Shown: positions 52,731-61,675 of the stretch, in pieces
Numbering within the stretch: the stretch's first letter is position 1
How the letters are laid out: every line of letters begins with the position of its first letter
Made by a program: the position numbers and the translations under genes
Notes under the pieces: model-generated
Told to the model about the DNA's origin: nothing
The model's database searches: none
The model's input: only the letters and a program-made list of their open reading frames with translations
Assembly: GCA_001304995.1 (NCBI GenBank)
Contig: BBZU01000002.1
Location: forward strand, 124,001-188,000
Reading direction: 5' to 3'
DNA from: Clostridia bacterium UC5.1-1D10
GTDB lineage: Bacteria > Bacillota > Clostridia > Lachnospirales > Anaerotignaceae
DNA: 64,000 nt

Positions 52731-53699
52731 ATGTATCGTATTTTGGAATTGCTCCGGCGACAGGAAGGGTTCCTTTCGGGGGAGGACATCGGCAGAGAGC
52801 TTTCCATCACCCGTGCGGCAGTGTGGAAAGGCATCAAAAAGCTCCGGGAAGAGGGCTACGAGATTGAAGCGGTGACAAATCGGGGATATCGGCTCACCAA
52901 TCCCGAAACCATGTACAACAAACGAGAACTGGAACAGGGACTGAAAACGAAAACCATGGGACAGTCCATTTATTTCTATGAGGAAACAGACACCACAAAT
53001 AACCGTGCCAGAGAACTGGCTCTGGAAGGTGCGCCGGAAGGCACCTTGGTGGTGGCGGAAAAACAAACAGCCGGACGTGGCAGACGGGGGAAAGTGTGGG
53101 AATCCCCTCTGGGCACAGGGATATGGATGAGTCTGGTGCTGCGTCCACAGATCATGCCTGCGGAGGCATCTGTGTTGACCCTTTTGTGTGGACTGGCAAC
53201 GGCAGAGGCCATCAAAGCGGAAACAGGCCTTTCTGCTGGCATCAAATGGCCCAATGATATTCTCATCAACGGCAAGAAGGCTGTTGGGATTTTAACGGAA
53301 ATGGATTGCGAAATGAGTGAAGTGCATTTTGTCATCCCCGGTATCGGCATTAACGTGAACACGGCATCTTTTCCGCCGGAAATCGCGGATATTGCTACCA
53401 GTCTGTATCTGGAGTGCGGTAAGACTGTTTCTCGCCGCCGTTTGGTGCATAAAGTGCTGGAGCGGCTGGAGGAGCATTATGAGACTTTCCTGCGGACAGG
53501 CAGCTTTACAGCCATGCTGGAGGATTATCGGAAACACTGCATCACATTGGGTAAGGAAGTCCATGTGCTGGGCAGAGAGCCGTTTTTCGCTGAGGCTTTA
53601 GACATTACACCGGAAGGAGAACTGCTGGTGCGTCGGGCGGATAACGGGAAAGAAGAAGTGGTATTTTCAGGAGAAGTGTCCATTCGAGGAGTGATTTAA
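52731..53699 (+). CDS. birA: Biotin operon repressor / biotin-protein ligase BirA
   Basis: A 322-residue bifunctional protein. N-terminal winged helix (MYRILELLRRQEGFLSGEDI, SITRAAVWKGIKKLREEGYE) represses biotin genes; the ligase attaches biotin to carboxylase subunits. KQTAGRGRRGKVWESPLGTG, SLVLRP, LSAGIKWPNDILINGKKA and PGIGINVNTASFP are catalytic motifs, and the C-terminal domain is complete. ATG 52731 is 7 bases behind AAAGGAGG. Stop overlaps the next gene (TAATG). Confidence 0.93.
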   Translation: MYRILELLRRQEGFLSGEDIGRELSITRAAVWKGIKKLREEGYEIEAVTNRGYRLTNPETMYNKRELEQGLKTKTMGQSIYFYEETDTTNNRARELALEGAPEGTLVVAEKQTAGRGRRGKVWESPLGTGIWMSLVLRPQIMPAEASVLTLLCGLATAEAIKAETGLSAGIKWPNDILINGKKAVGILTEMDCEMSEVHFVIPGIGINVNTASFPPEIADIATSLYLECGKTVSRRRLVHKVLERLEEHYETFLRTGSFTAMLEDYRKHCITLGKEVHVLGREPFFAEALDITPEGELLVRRADNGKEEVVFSGEVSIRGVI

Positions 53700-54070
53700 T
53701 GGAAAGAAAAGTATTGGCGGCAGCCAGTTATGCAGAACAGAAATATTTTTTGGAGCCGGAGTTTCAGGCCCTCCCCGAGAGCATTCAGGAAGAAGTCCGG
53801 GTCATTTGTGTGGTATTGGCGCAGAAATTGGGCTGCACCTTTTTGATGGGATTCAATGAAGATGGAGAACTGTATTTTGAAACAGTGAAGCAGGAAGACG
53901 ATTTCGATTTTGACAATATTGGCGCGGAACTGGAGATCAAACGCCTCCAGCGGGAAAAGAAGGAACTTTTGAAAGCCCTGGAGCTGTGGTATGTGGTATA
54001 TTTTACAGAAGAAGGGGAAAAAATCAAAGAAGAATTGCTGAAAAAGGCAGAAATGGAAAACAATCACTGA
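53699..54070 (+). CDS. Conserved hypothetical protein (DUF6145-like)
   Basis: A 123-residue protein (YAEQKYFLEPEFQALPESIQEE, VRVICVVLAQKLGCTFLMGFNEDGELYFE, IKRLQREKKELLKALELWYVVYFTEEG). It matches my memory of the DUF6145 family found in Clostridia. The C-terminal half is a probable coiled coil. It overlaps birA by one base in the TAATG arrangement, so its translation is coupled. Confidence 0.65.
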   Translation: MERKVLAAASYAEQKYFLEPEFQALPESIQEEVRVICVVLAQKLGCTFLMGFNEDGELYFETVKQEDDFDFDNIGAELEIKRLQREKKELLKALELWYVVYFTEEGEKIKEELLKKAEMENNH

Positions 54071-54108
54071 TAGTTTGTATAAAAAATAACAAAAAACACA
54101 AAAAAATA

Positions 54109-54136
54109 TTGCAATCCTTTCATTTGCTGTTATAAT
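54109..54136 (+). promoter_or_regulatory. Promoter of the ECF S component gene
   Basis: TTGCAA (54109-54114) and perfect TATAAT (54131-54136), 16-base spacer; transcription would start near 54143, leaving a leader of about 148 bases. Confidence 0.6.
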
Positions 54137-54142
54137 GTATGG

Positions 54143-54290
54143 TGGTTACGCGAAACGGCAGAAAAACAGCCGAAGATGTTATGTCCACAGGAGGGCAAAT
54201 ATACTGCGTCTGTGCTGAAACGCGGAACGGTTACTATTTTCCATATCATCTTATATCTTATAAGAATGAGAATGAAAGGAGCAAATAAAT
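54143..54290 (+). promoter_or_regulatory. Long structured leader, possible riboswitch
   Basis: The untranslated leader holds a small hairpin (CGGC AGAAAAACA GCCG), a CACAG/CTGTG stem around GGAGGGCAAATATACTGCGT, and two similar blocks, TTACGCGAAACGGCAG and TGAAACGCGGAACGGTTAC. I could not match it to TPP, FMN, cobalamin, THF, purine, preQ1 or SAM classes. A 40-codon open frame from 54177 also crosses it. Confidence 0.35.
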
Positions 54291-54995
54291 ATGAGTGAAA
54301 CAGTTGTAAACAAACCCGTGGAAGCGGAAGTGATTCCTGCTTCTGATTGTGTAGTGGAAACCACTAGCGGCAGAGTGCATGCCAAAAGCAAGATGTCTGT
54401 TGGCGAGCTGACCAGTATCGGTCTGATGACAGCAATCCTGATTGTCATGTCCTTCACACCGCTGGGATACTTCCGTACATTGGGGCTTTCCATTTCCCTG
54501 ATGATGATCCCCGTGGCCATCGGCGCCATGATTATTGGCCCCAAAGCAGGGCTGTGGCTGGGACTTGTCTTTGGCGCAACCAGCTTTTATCAGGTACTGA
54601 CAGCACCCAGCGCTTTCACCAGCGCATTGTTCAGCATCAGCCCCCTGTATACCTTCCTGGTATGCGTACCTACCCGTGCGCTTATGGGATGGCTCACCGG
54701 TGTTTTGTTCCAGCTGATCCATAAAGTAGATCGCACCAACACCTTCAGTTATTTCGCAGGCGGTTTCCTGGCAGCGTTCCTGAACACCCTGTTGTTCATG
54801 GGTACACTGGTTCTGCTGTTCTGGAATACAGATTACATCCAGGGTCTGAATCAGACTTTCGGCAATGTAAACCCTCTGGTATTCGTGGTACTGTTCGTAG
54901 GTGTCAACGGTGCGCTGGAAATGCCCGCAAGCTGTGTTGCAGGCGGTATCGTTTCCAAGGCTCTGAGCAAAGCCGTACATAAAAAACGGGCTTAA
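54291..54995 (+). CDS. ECF transporter S component, probably pantothenate-type
   Basis: A 234-residue membrane protein with six helices and a helix-1 motif (ELTSIGLMTAILIVMSFTPLG, IGAMIIGPKAGLWLGLVFGATSFYQVLTAP). S components bind a vitamin and dock with shared EcfT/EcfA modules, not encoded here. An unusual 35-residue polar N-terminus precedes helix 1. Two pantothenate kinases follow directly, so pantothenate is the likely substrate; this is inference from context. Confidence 0.75.
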   Translation: MSETVVNKPVEAEVIPASDCVVETTSGRVHAKSKMSVGELTSIGLMTAILIVMSFTPLGYFRTLGLSISLMMIPVAIGAMIIGPKAGLWLGLVFGATSFYQVLTAPSAFTSALFSISPLYTFLVCVPTRALMGWLTGVLFQLIHKVDRTNTFSYFAGGFLAAFLNTLLFMGTLVLLFWNTDYIQGLNQTFGNVNPLVFVVLFVGVNGALEMPASCVAGGIVSKALSKAVHKKRA

Positions 54996-55020
54996 GAGAA
55001 AGAAATAGAAATGATGTTTT

Positions 55021-55055
55021 TACGGCGCGGGAACGGGTTCCCGTGCCGTTTTTGA
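55021..55055 (+). terminator. Terminator between the S component gene and coaX copy 1
   Basis: ACGGCGCGGGAAC pairs with GTTCCCGTGCCGT, then TTTTT. Confidence 0.8.
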
Positions 55056-55087
55056 GAAAGGTATTTTTTAAGCAGAGGAGATCTAGC

Positions 55088-55864
55088 ATGATTTTAGTCA
55101 TTGATGTAAGCAATACCAACAGCACATTGGGCGTCTTTGACGGGGACAAGCTGGTGGCAAACTGGCGGCTTTCCACCCTCAGCAGCCGTACTTCCGATGA
55201 AACAGGCATGCTGCTTCGGATGCTGTTTGTCCACTCCGGTATGGATATTTCTGAAATCGACGCCGTTGTGGTATCTTCCGTAGTGCCAAACGTGATGTAT
55301 TCCCTGTTGAGCGGCATCCGGAAATATTTGCAGAAAGAACCTATGGTGGTTCGTGCCGGTATGAAAACAGGCATCAATCTGCGGATGGAAAATCCCAAGG
55401 AAATGGGGACAGACCGTATCGTCAATTTGGTGGCAGCTTATGAACTCTACGGCGGCCCTGCCATTGTGGTGGATTACAGCACGGCTACAACTTTCGACGT
55501 TGTCAGCGAAAAAGGTGAATTTCTCACAGGCATCACTGCACCTGGCGTGCAGATCTGCGCAGACGCTTTGACACGGAGAGCAGCGCAGCTGCCTAAGATC
55601 GAAATCAAACGTCCTGAAACACTGATTACAAAAAACACAGTGGACAGTATTCAGGCTGGTCTGGTGCTGGGGCATATCGGCGAAACCATTTATATCATCC
55701 AGCAGATCAAAGAGAAACTGGATATGCCCAATATCAAAGTCATCGCCACAGGCGGTCTGGCGAAAGTCATTGATGAAAACGAAGAAATCTTCGATGTATA
55801 CGACCCGGTTCTGGCATTGCAGGGCTTGCGCCTGCTCTATGAAAAGAATCGGAACAGAAGATGA
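55088..55864 (+). CDS. coaX: Type III pantothenate kinase, divergent copy 1
   Basis: A 258-residue CoaX-type protein phosphorylating pantothenate in CoA synthesis. Conserved catalytic Asp residues are present: D6 in DVSNTN, D109 in GTDRIVN and D129 in DYSTATTFD. Gly is replaced by Ser at positions 8 and 131 of two phosphate-binding motifs, compared with the DVGNTN/DYGTANTFD of copy 2. Same length as copy 2. It may have lost activity or acquired a regulatory role as in Baf proteins; equally it may be active. GAGGAGATC precedes the ATG. Confidence 0.85.
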   Translation: MILVIDVSNTNSTLGVFDGDKLVANWRLSTLSSRTSDETGMLLRMLFVHSGMDISEIDAVVVSSVVPNVMYSLLSGIRKYLQKEPMVVRAGMKTGINLRMENPKEMGTDRIVNLVAAYELYGGPAIVVDYSTATTFDVVSEKGEFLTGITAPGVQICADALTRRAAQLPKIEIKRPETLITKNTVDSIQAGLVLGHIGETIYIIQQIKEKLDMPNIKVIATGGLAKVIDENEEIFDVYDPVLALQGLRLLYEKNRNRR

Positions 55865-55883
55865 TTTTTAGGAGGAACGATAC

Positions 55884-56651
55884 ATGCTTTTGGTAATTGA
55901 TGTAGGGAATACCAACTATGTTTTGGGGGTATACCGCGGGGATAAACTCATTAAGTGCTGGCGTATGGCAACAGCCGGTGTCAGAACCGCAGATGAAACG
56001 GGTATCTTTATCCATTCCCTCTTTGACGCTTCCGATGTAAAGGCAAGCAGCATTGACGCGGTCATCATTTCTTCTGTTGTGCCGGATATTATGTATTCTC
56101 TGACACAGGGCATTCGGAAATATTTCCATATTGAGCCCATGATCGTCAGCGTTGGCATGAAAACAGGCATTTCCATCAAACGGGACAACCCCAAAGGCGT
56201 TGGGGCAGACCGTATCGTCAATCTGGTGGCAGCCAATGAAATTTACGGCGGCCCTGCGGTGGTCATTGACTATGGCACAGCCAACACTTTTGACGTACTG
56301 AACGAAAAATCCGAATTTATCACAGGGCTCATCACACCGGGCATTTCTGTCTGCGCGGACGCATTGACACAGCGTGCGGCACAGCTGCCTAAGATCGAGA
56401 TCAAAAAGCCCAAGTCCATCATTGTGAAAAACACAGTGGGCAGTATCCAGGCAGGCCTGGTGCTGGGACACATTGGGCAGACCATTTATATCATTGATCA
56501 GCTGAAAAAAGAGCTGAATATGCCGGATATGAAGGTCATTGCCACAGGCGGTCTGGCAAGAGTCATTGACCCCGACCGTAAGATCTTCGATGTTCTTGAC
56601 CCCGTTCTGACATTGAAAGGTCTGAAGATTCTGTATCACAAAAACAAGTAA
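55884..56651 (+). CDS. coaX: Type III pantothenate kinase, canonical copy 2
   Basis: A 255-residue CoaX. DVGNTNYVLGVY, GVGADRIVNLVAANEIYGGP and DYGTANTFDVL are the three phosphate/K+ motifs, with D6, D109 and D129. GITPGISVCADALTQRAAQLPKIEI and GLVLGHIGQTIYIIDQ follow. It is 19 bases downstream of copy 1 behind TTAGGAGGAACG, and looks like the functional enzyme of the pair. Confidence 0.92.
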   Translation: MLLVIDVGNTNYVLGVYRGDKLIKCWRMATAGVRTADETGIFIHSLFDASDVKASSIDAVIISSVVPDIMYSLTQGIRKYFHIEPMIVSVGMKTGISIKRDNPKGVGADRIVNLVAANEIYGGPAVVIDYGTANTFDVLNEKSEFITGLITPGISVCADALTQRAAQLPKIEIKKPKSIIVKNTVGSIQAGLVLGHIGQTIYIIDQLKKELNMPDMKVIATGGLARVIDPDRKIFDVLDPVLTLKGLKILYHKNK

Positions 56652-56654
56652 ATC

Positions 56655-56703
56655 CAAAACAGGCAGGCAGAAATTTTTCTTTTCGGGTCTTGCCTGTTTT
56701 TTT
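56655..56703 (+). terminator. Terminator after coaX copy 2
   Basis: AAAACAGGCA pairs with TGCCTGTTTTTTT around a loop of about 25 bases. Confidence 0.7.
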
Positions 56704-56765
56704 CTGATATGATAGGATAGGAAAAGCCCGGAAAGTGGGCAGAAATCGCATGTTGGAGGAAGAAA

Positions 56766-57727
56766 ATGAAAATTGGAAATGTGACATTGGAAAACAATGT
56801 TTTTCTGGCGCCCATGGCTGGGGTCACAGACCTGCCTTTCCGTCTGCTCTGCAAGGAAATGGGCTGCGGTCTGGTTTATTCCGAAATGGTCAGCGCAAAA
56901 GGCATTTTATATAACAACAAAAACACCACAGAACTGTTGCAGGTAGAGGCGGCGGAACGTCCCACAGCCATCCAGCTTTTTGGTTCTGATCCCAAAATTC
57001 TGGGGGAAATGGGCAAGAAAATCGAGCCTTATCCCTTTGATATCATTGATGTGAATATGGGTTGCCCTGCGCCGAAAATCGTCAAAAACGGGGAAGGCAG
57101 CGCCATTACAAAGACACCAGAACTGGTGGGGCAGATCGTAAAATCTCTGGTGGAAAGCCAGAAGAAGCCTGTTACCATCAAATTCCGTAAAGGCTTTGAT
57201 GACGACCATATCAATGCCGTGGAAATCGCGAAAATTGCCGAAGCCAACGGCGCGGCGGCAGTGGCAGTCCATGGACGCACCAGAGAACAGTATTACAGCG
57301 GCAAAGCCGACTGGGATATCATCCGTCAGGTAAAAGAAGCCGTTTCCATACCTGTTATTGGTAATGGAGATGTGTTTACACCTCAGGATGCCAAGGCACT
57401 GCTGGACTATACGGCTGTGACGCCATTATGGTAGGCAGAGGCGCTCAGGGGAACCCTTGGCTGTTTAAGCGTATCATTCATTATCTGGAAACAGAAGAGC
57501 TTCTGCCGGAGCCTACGGCGGAAGAGAGGGTGGAAAAAGCCCTGAGACACGCACGTATGCTCATTGACTACAAAGGGGAGTATATCGGTGTCAGAGAAAT
57601 GCGGAAACACATGGCGTGGTATATGAAAGGACTGCCCGGCGCTTCTGAACTGCGTGGCAAAATGAATTTCATGGAAAGCTATGAAGCCATGGAAGAACTG
57701 CTGCGTGCATATCTGGCAGGCAAATAA
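56766..57727 (+). CDS. dusB: tRNA-dihydrouridine synthase DusB, frameshifted
   Basis: FMN enzyme reducing uridine to dihydrouridine in tRNA. TIM barrel with [32 protein letters not shown]-type [17 protein letters not shown] (catalytic Cys), [16 protein letters not shown] and [10 protein letters not shown]. The frame ends early at 57422 (DYTAVTPLW). Adding one G to GG at 57413-57414 gives [20 protein letters not shown] and continues to 57727, 320 residues. GGAGGAAG precedes the ATG. Confidence 0.9.
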
Positions 57728-57747
57728 GCAGTATAAAAAGAAATAAG

Positions 57748-57791
57748 AAAAAGACGTGGACAAGAGATTCCTCAAGTTCACGTCTTTTTTT
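57748..57791. terminator. Terminator between dusB and the convergent ppk gene
   Basis: AAAAGACGTGGA pairs with TTCACGTCTTTTTTT around a long loop. Confidence 0.65.
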
Positions 57792-57850
57792 GGTATATAC
57801 GGCAATGCGCAGCGATGAAAACACATTGCCCGAAGATAGGGAGATGTTGT

Positions 57851-59961
57851 CTATTTGAAAATCCGATGACGCAGACGGGCGAAAAAGCCTTCTTTCTGCG
57901 GCAGTTCGGATGGAGTTGTCTGTTGCTGCTGTGCCTGCTGCATCAAAAGCTGCTGGCTGTCAACGGCAGTGCCTGTAAAGGGTTTCTTGATGTATTCCCC
58001 ATCGGCACAGAGGATACGCGCTTTCACGTTATCGGCTTTGGCTGCATCCATGACATTGTGGATCTGTGCTTGAATGTCCGGGTCATAAACCGGCGCAGCC
58101 ACTTCCACACGACGTTCTGTATTTCTTGTCATGAAATCGGCGGAGGAAATATACATTTTCTCGTTTTTGCCGCTGCCGAAGCAGTAGATACGGGAATGTT
58201 CCAGATAACGTCCTACCACGTTGAACACACGGATGTTTTCTGTCATGCCGGGAACCTGCGGCAGTAGGCAGCAGATGCCACGGATCATCATCTGAATCTG
58301 TACCCCTGCACAGGAGGCTTCTTTCAGTTTTTCGATGATGTCGATGTCCGTCAGGGAATTGAGCTTCAGGAAAATGCGTCCGTCACTGCCTTTGGCGATT
58401 TCCTCGTCAATGAGGCGCATCACAGAGATTTTCAGGCTCACAGGCGCAACCAGCAGGTATTTGTAGCTGCCCATAAGGTTGCCGATGCCCATGTTCTGGA
58501 AGAAGATGTTGGCATCATGACCGATTTCCTGATTGGCTGTCAGCAGAGAAAGGTCTGTGTACATTTCAGCCGTTTTCTCGTTGTAGTTGCCGGTGCCAAT
58601 CTGGGTGATGTACTGGACTTCCCCGCGCTCTTTTTTGGTGATGAGGCAGAGTTTGGAATGAACTTTGTAGTCCTCGAAGCCGTAAATGATGGTACATCCG
58701 GCTTCCTCCAGACGTTCTGACCAGTCGATGTTGTTCTGCTCGTCAAAACGTGCCCGCAGCTCAATCAGAACGGTGACGTCCTTACCATTTTCTGCCGCGT
58801 TGCAGAGATATTCCACCAGTTTGGTCTTTCTTGCCAGACGGTAAATGGTGATTTTAATGGAAATGACCGTAGGGTCATTGGATGCTTCTTTGATCATTTG
58901 CAGGAAAGGCTCCATGCTTTCAAAGGGATAGGAGAGCAGGATGTCTTTTTTCTGCACCTGCCGCAGGATACTTTCGTTTTTGTGGATGCGGGCAGGGTAC
59001 TGTGGTTTAAAAACAGGGTAGGTCAACGCTTTCCGCTTGGTGTCGGTGAGCTTATCCGCCAGGGAGAATGCATATCCCATGGTCATAGGGGCGGATGTGG
59101 TGTAAATCATGGCAGGCGTCAGTGCCAGATGTTCACACAGATAGGAGATGAAATGTTCGCTGATAGAATGGGAGATCTCCATACGCACAGGCGCCAGCCG
59201 CCGCCGCTGTCCCAGCACTTTCTTCATTTTTTTCCGAAAGTCGCTGCCTACGTCAAAGGCTTCATCGTCGGGGTTGATATCCGCGTTTCTGGTGATGCAG
59301 ATACAAACCTTTTCATCGACGGTGTAGTTATCGAAAACTTGGTCCATAAATTCCAGTATGATGTCTTCCATACGGATGTAGCGCACATCGATTCCTGGCA
59401 GGAATAAAACTTCAGGCAGTGCCTGGGGCACAGGAATGACGGCAAAGACCTGTTTGCTTTTGAATTTCAGCATCGCGCATACATGGATGACTTTGTTTTG
59501 CAGATGTGGAAACGGATGGTGGGTATCCACGATCTGCGGAGATAAGATAGGCAAGACGGAAGATTTGAAATACTGCTTCACATATTTCTGTTCCACAGAT
59601 TCCAATTCTGTATAAGCAAGATGAGAAACGCCATGGGCGCGAAGCTGCAATTGAATACTGCCAAAGAGTTTATCCCGCTTTTCGCAAAGGGGACGCACAG
59701 CGCGGTAAATGTGTTCCAGCTGTTCTTTGGGGGTCATGCCGGATTTGTTGTCGATGGCATGGGCTTTCACATGCATCATGTCAAAGAGGCTGCCCACGCG
59801 GATCATGAAAAACTCATCCAGATTGCTGGTGAAGATGGAGATAAACTTCAGTCTTTCCAGCAAAGGCAGGGTTTCATCCATGGCTTCACTGAGGACACGG
59901 TCGTTGAACCGCAGCCAGGAAAGTTCACGGTTTTGGGTGAACGGATATTTTTAGCGCCCAT
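57851..59961 (-). CDS. ppk1: Polyphosphate kinase PPK1, frameshift near the N-terminus
   Basis: Makes polyphosphate from ATP. ATG 59961 behind GAGGGGGAAAATTC gives MGAKNIR, and one added base at 59940-59941 (AA in the + strand, AAA expected) continues FTQNRELSWLRFNDRVL into DETLPLLERLKFISIF. The catalytic part has IRNADINPDDEAFD-type linker, HKNESILRQVQKKDILLSYP (first His region), the YxVHSKLCLI histidine (GFEDYKVHSKLCLITKK) and the MIRGICCLLPQVPG end. Corrected length 703 residues. It overlaps ppx by 11 bases. Confidence 0.9.
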
Positions 59962-60873
59962 GAATTTTCCCCCTCTGTTCTAACAAATAGTACAAATAAC
60001 CTTCCCTTACACCGTAGTTGATGGTGGTGATGCGGGAGATGTTGTAAAACTCAGCAATGGTATATAAAACTGTAATGCCGGGCAGGAACGTATGGATACG
60101 GTCAGGCGCGGTTTTCAGCAGTTGTTTGATAAAAATATCGGGTGTGTCGCATGCGCTGTCCAGAATAGCTTTCAGACAGGCAGGATCGTAATAAGGGAGG
60201 GACTGTTCCTTCTTCTTTTTGGAAACAGCCTGCACCATCTGCATAGCCGCACGGGCAGAACCGCCGATGGCACATAAATCGGAAATATCTGTTTTCTGAG
60301 GCGGCAATTCCTGTAATTTTTTGCGCACTTCTTTCTGAATCTGCTGTAATTCGGATTTTTTCGCGATGAGGTGATTTTTTACATACTGCTGGTACAGGTT
60401 CAAAGAGCCCATGGGCAGAGAAGTTGCCCGCTGAATGGTATGATCCTGATAGAATACCAGCTCGGTACTGCCGCCGCCGATGTCGGTGAGCAGACCTTTA
60501 TCCATTTCCATGGCCTGCAATGCGCCGTAATAGTCGAAGATGGCTTCTTCTTCGCCGGAAAGGATGCGCACTTCAAAGCCGCAGTTTTCCCGAATGGCTT
60601 CCAGCACTTCCGGCGAGTTGTTGATGTTGCGCAGGGAAGCGGTGGCAAAGGGAAAACTTCCTGAATGGTCATATGATCCAGGATTTCCCGAAATTCGGAA
60701 AGAACGGCAACAGCCTTACGAATACCGCTTTTTTTCAGACAGCGGTCTTTATTGATATAACCTGCCAGACCGGCAGGGCTTTTTTTGTTCAGTAATGATT
60801 TGATCTGATTGTTTTCGATTTTATAAAGCACCAAACGGATGGTATTGGAGCCGATGTCAATAACTGCGTACAA
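59951..60873 (-). CDS. ppx: Exopolyphosphatase (Ppx/GppA), frameshifted
   Basis: A 307-residue actin/HSP70-fold phosphatase that shortens polyphosphate. The start MYAVIDIGSNTIRLVLYKI carries the phosphate-1 motif, then HMTIQEVFP. Adding one base at AAA 60647-60649 (coding T run) yields FATASLRNINNSPEVLEAI and continues RILSGEEEAIFDYYGAL and TDIGGGSTELVF (phosphate-2). It lacks the long C-terminal HD region of GppA. Forms an operon with ppk downstream. A PhoP/WalR-type box lies upstream. Confidence 0.88.
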
Positions 60874-60923
60874 ATAAATTCCCCTCGTTTTCTACTTTTT
60901 TCACTATTATTTTGCTCGCGAAT

Positions 60924-60963
60924 TGTTAAGTCTGCCACTTTATTTCTGTTAAATATATGTAAA
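60924..60963 (-). promoter_or_regulatory. PhoP/WalR-type box upstream of ppx-ppk
   Basis: On the ppx coding strand, TTTACA and TTAACA are separated by 5 bases (60963 to 60947), the published Bacillus PhoP box spacing; a further TTAACA (60929-60924) lies 23 bases from the second, close to two helical turns. An AT-rich AAAATAATAG follows as a candidate -10. Polyphosphate genes are natural Pho-regulon members. On the opposite strand the same site is TGTTAA-N5-TGTAAA. Confidence 0.45.
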
Positions 60964-61035
60964 ATCCATAAGAAATCTGTGGAAAATATGTTGCGAAGAA
61001 ATGTTAAATCCTTGATTTTTCGGCTTTTAAAAATG

Positions 61036-61512
61036 TTAAATGTTTGCTTTGGCAGAAATGCTTTCCAGATCTACCCGAACAACGCCTGTCTGGGCAAAGT
61101 AGCGCTGAATGTAGGCGTCGATTTCTTCGTCGCTGTGCTGGGTGTAACGGCGGCAAATAAGCTGGAGGGCATGACATTTTTCTGTTTCTTCCTCTACAAC
61201 GGCAGCTGTGCCTTCCGCAATGACGCTTTCATAATGTGTGGTGAAATTTTCGCCGTCTATCAGACGTACTTTGGCAAAAGTCACACAGACATGAGGATTT
61301 TGCTGGATGTTTTCCAGTTTTCGGCCTGCTTTGGCGCAGTGGAAATACATGTGGTTTTCTTCCAGAACAACGGAAACAGGGACGCCGTAAGGCATGTTGT
61401 CATTGTCTGCGGTGGATAATACGGCAAAGTCACAGCCGTTGATGATGTCTCTGGCTTCTGTTTCTGTTCTTAAACGGTCTTTTCTGCGTAAAGGTGTATT
61501 TTTTGTTGACAT
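61036..61512 (-). CDS. Pyridoxamine 5'-phosphate oxidase-family flavoprotein
   Basis: A 158-residue split-barrel flavin-binding protein (MSTKNTPLRRKDRLRTETEA, CDFAVLSTADNDNMPYGVPVSVV, MYFHCAKAGRKLENIQQNPHVCVTF, SVIAEGTAAVVEEETEKCHAL). It fits the NimA/PPOX group that binds FMN and reduces nitro compounds or acts on haem; the substrate is unclear. Conserved K-x-x-N-I stretch follows the HCA motif. The ATG is behind AAGGAGGAAT. Confidence 0.85.
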   Translation of the reverse strand: MSTKNTPLRRKDRLRTETEARDIINGCDFAVLSTADNDNMPYGVPVSVVLEENHMYFHCAKAGRKLENIQQNPHVCVTFAKVRLIDGENFTTHYESVIAEGTAAVVEEETEKCHALQLICRRYTQHSDEEIDAYIQRYFAQTGVVRVDLESISAKANI

Positions 61513-61584
61513 ACGTATTCCTCCTTTTTTCTATCCATCATACAACTGTATGCAGAAAAATGAAAGAAAAATATCAAAAAGGTA

Positions 61585-61613
61585 TTGCACCTACCATTTT
61601 GGTATGATATACT
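61585..61613 (+). promoter_or_regulatory. Promoter of the csoR-copA operon
   Basis: TTGCAC (61585-61590) and TATACT (61608-61613), 17-base spacer. Confidence 0.6.
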
Positions 61614-61629
61614 GTCCTCAGAAATAATA

Positions 61630-61643
61630 CCCCCCTAGGGGGG
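61630..61643 (+). promoter_or_regulatory. CsoR operator of the copper operon
   Basis: Perfect palindrome CCCCCCTAGGGGGG about 17 bases behind the -10, matching the operator core at 12606-12615. Repression in the absence of Cu(I) is the expected mode. Confidence 0.75.
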
Positions 61644-61675
61644 AGGGTACAGTGTGGAAGGAAAGGTGTGGTAAC

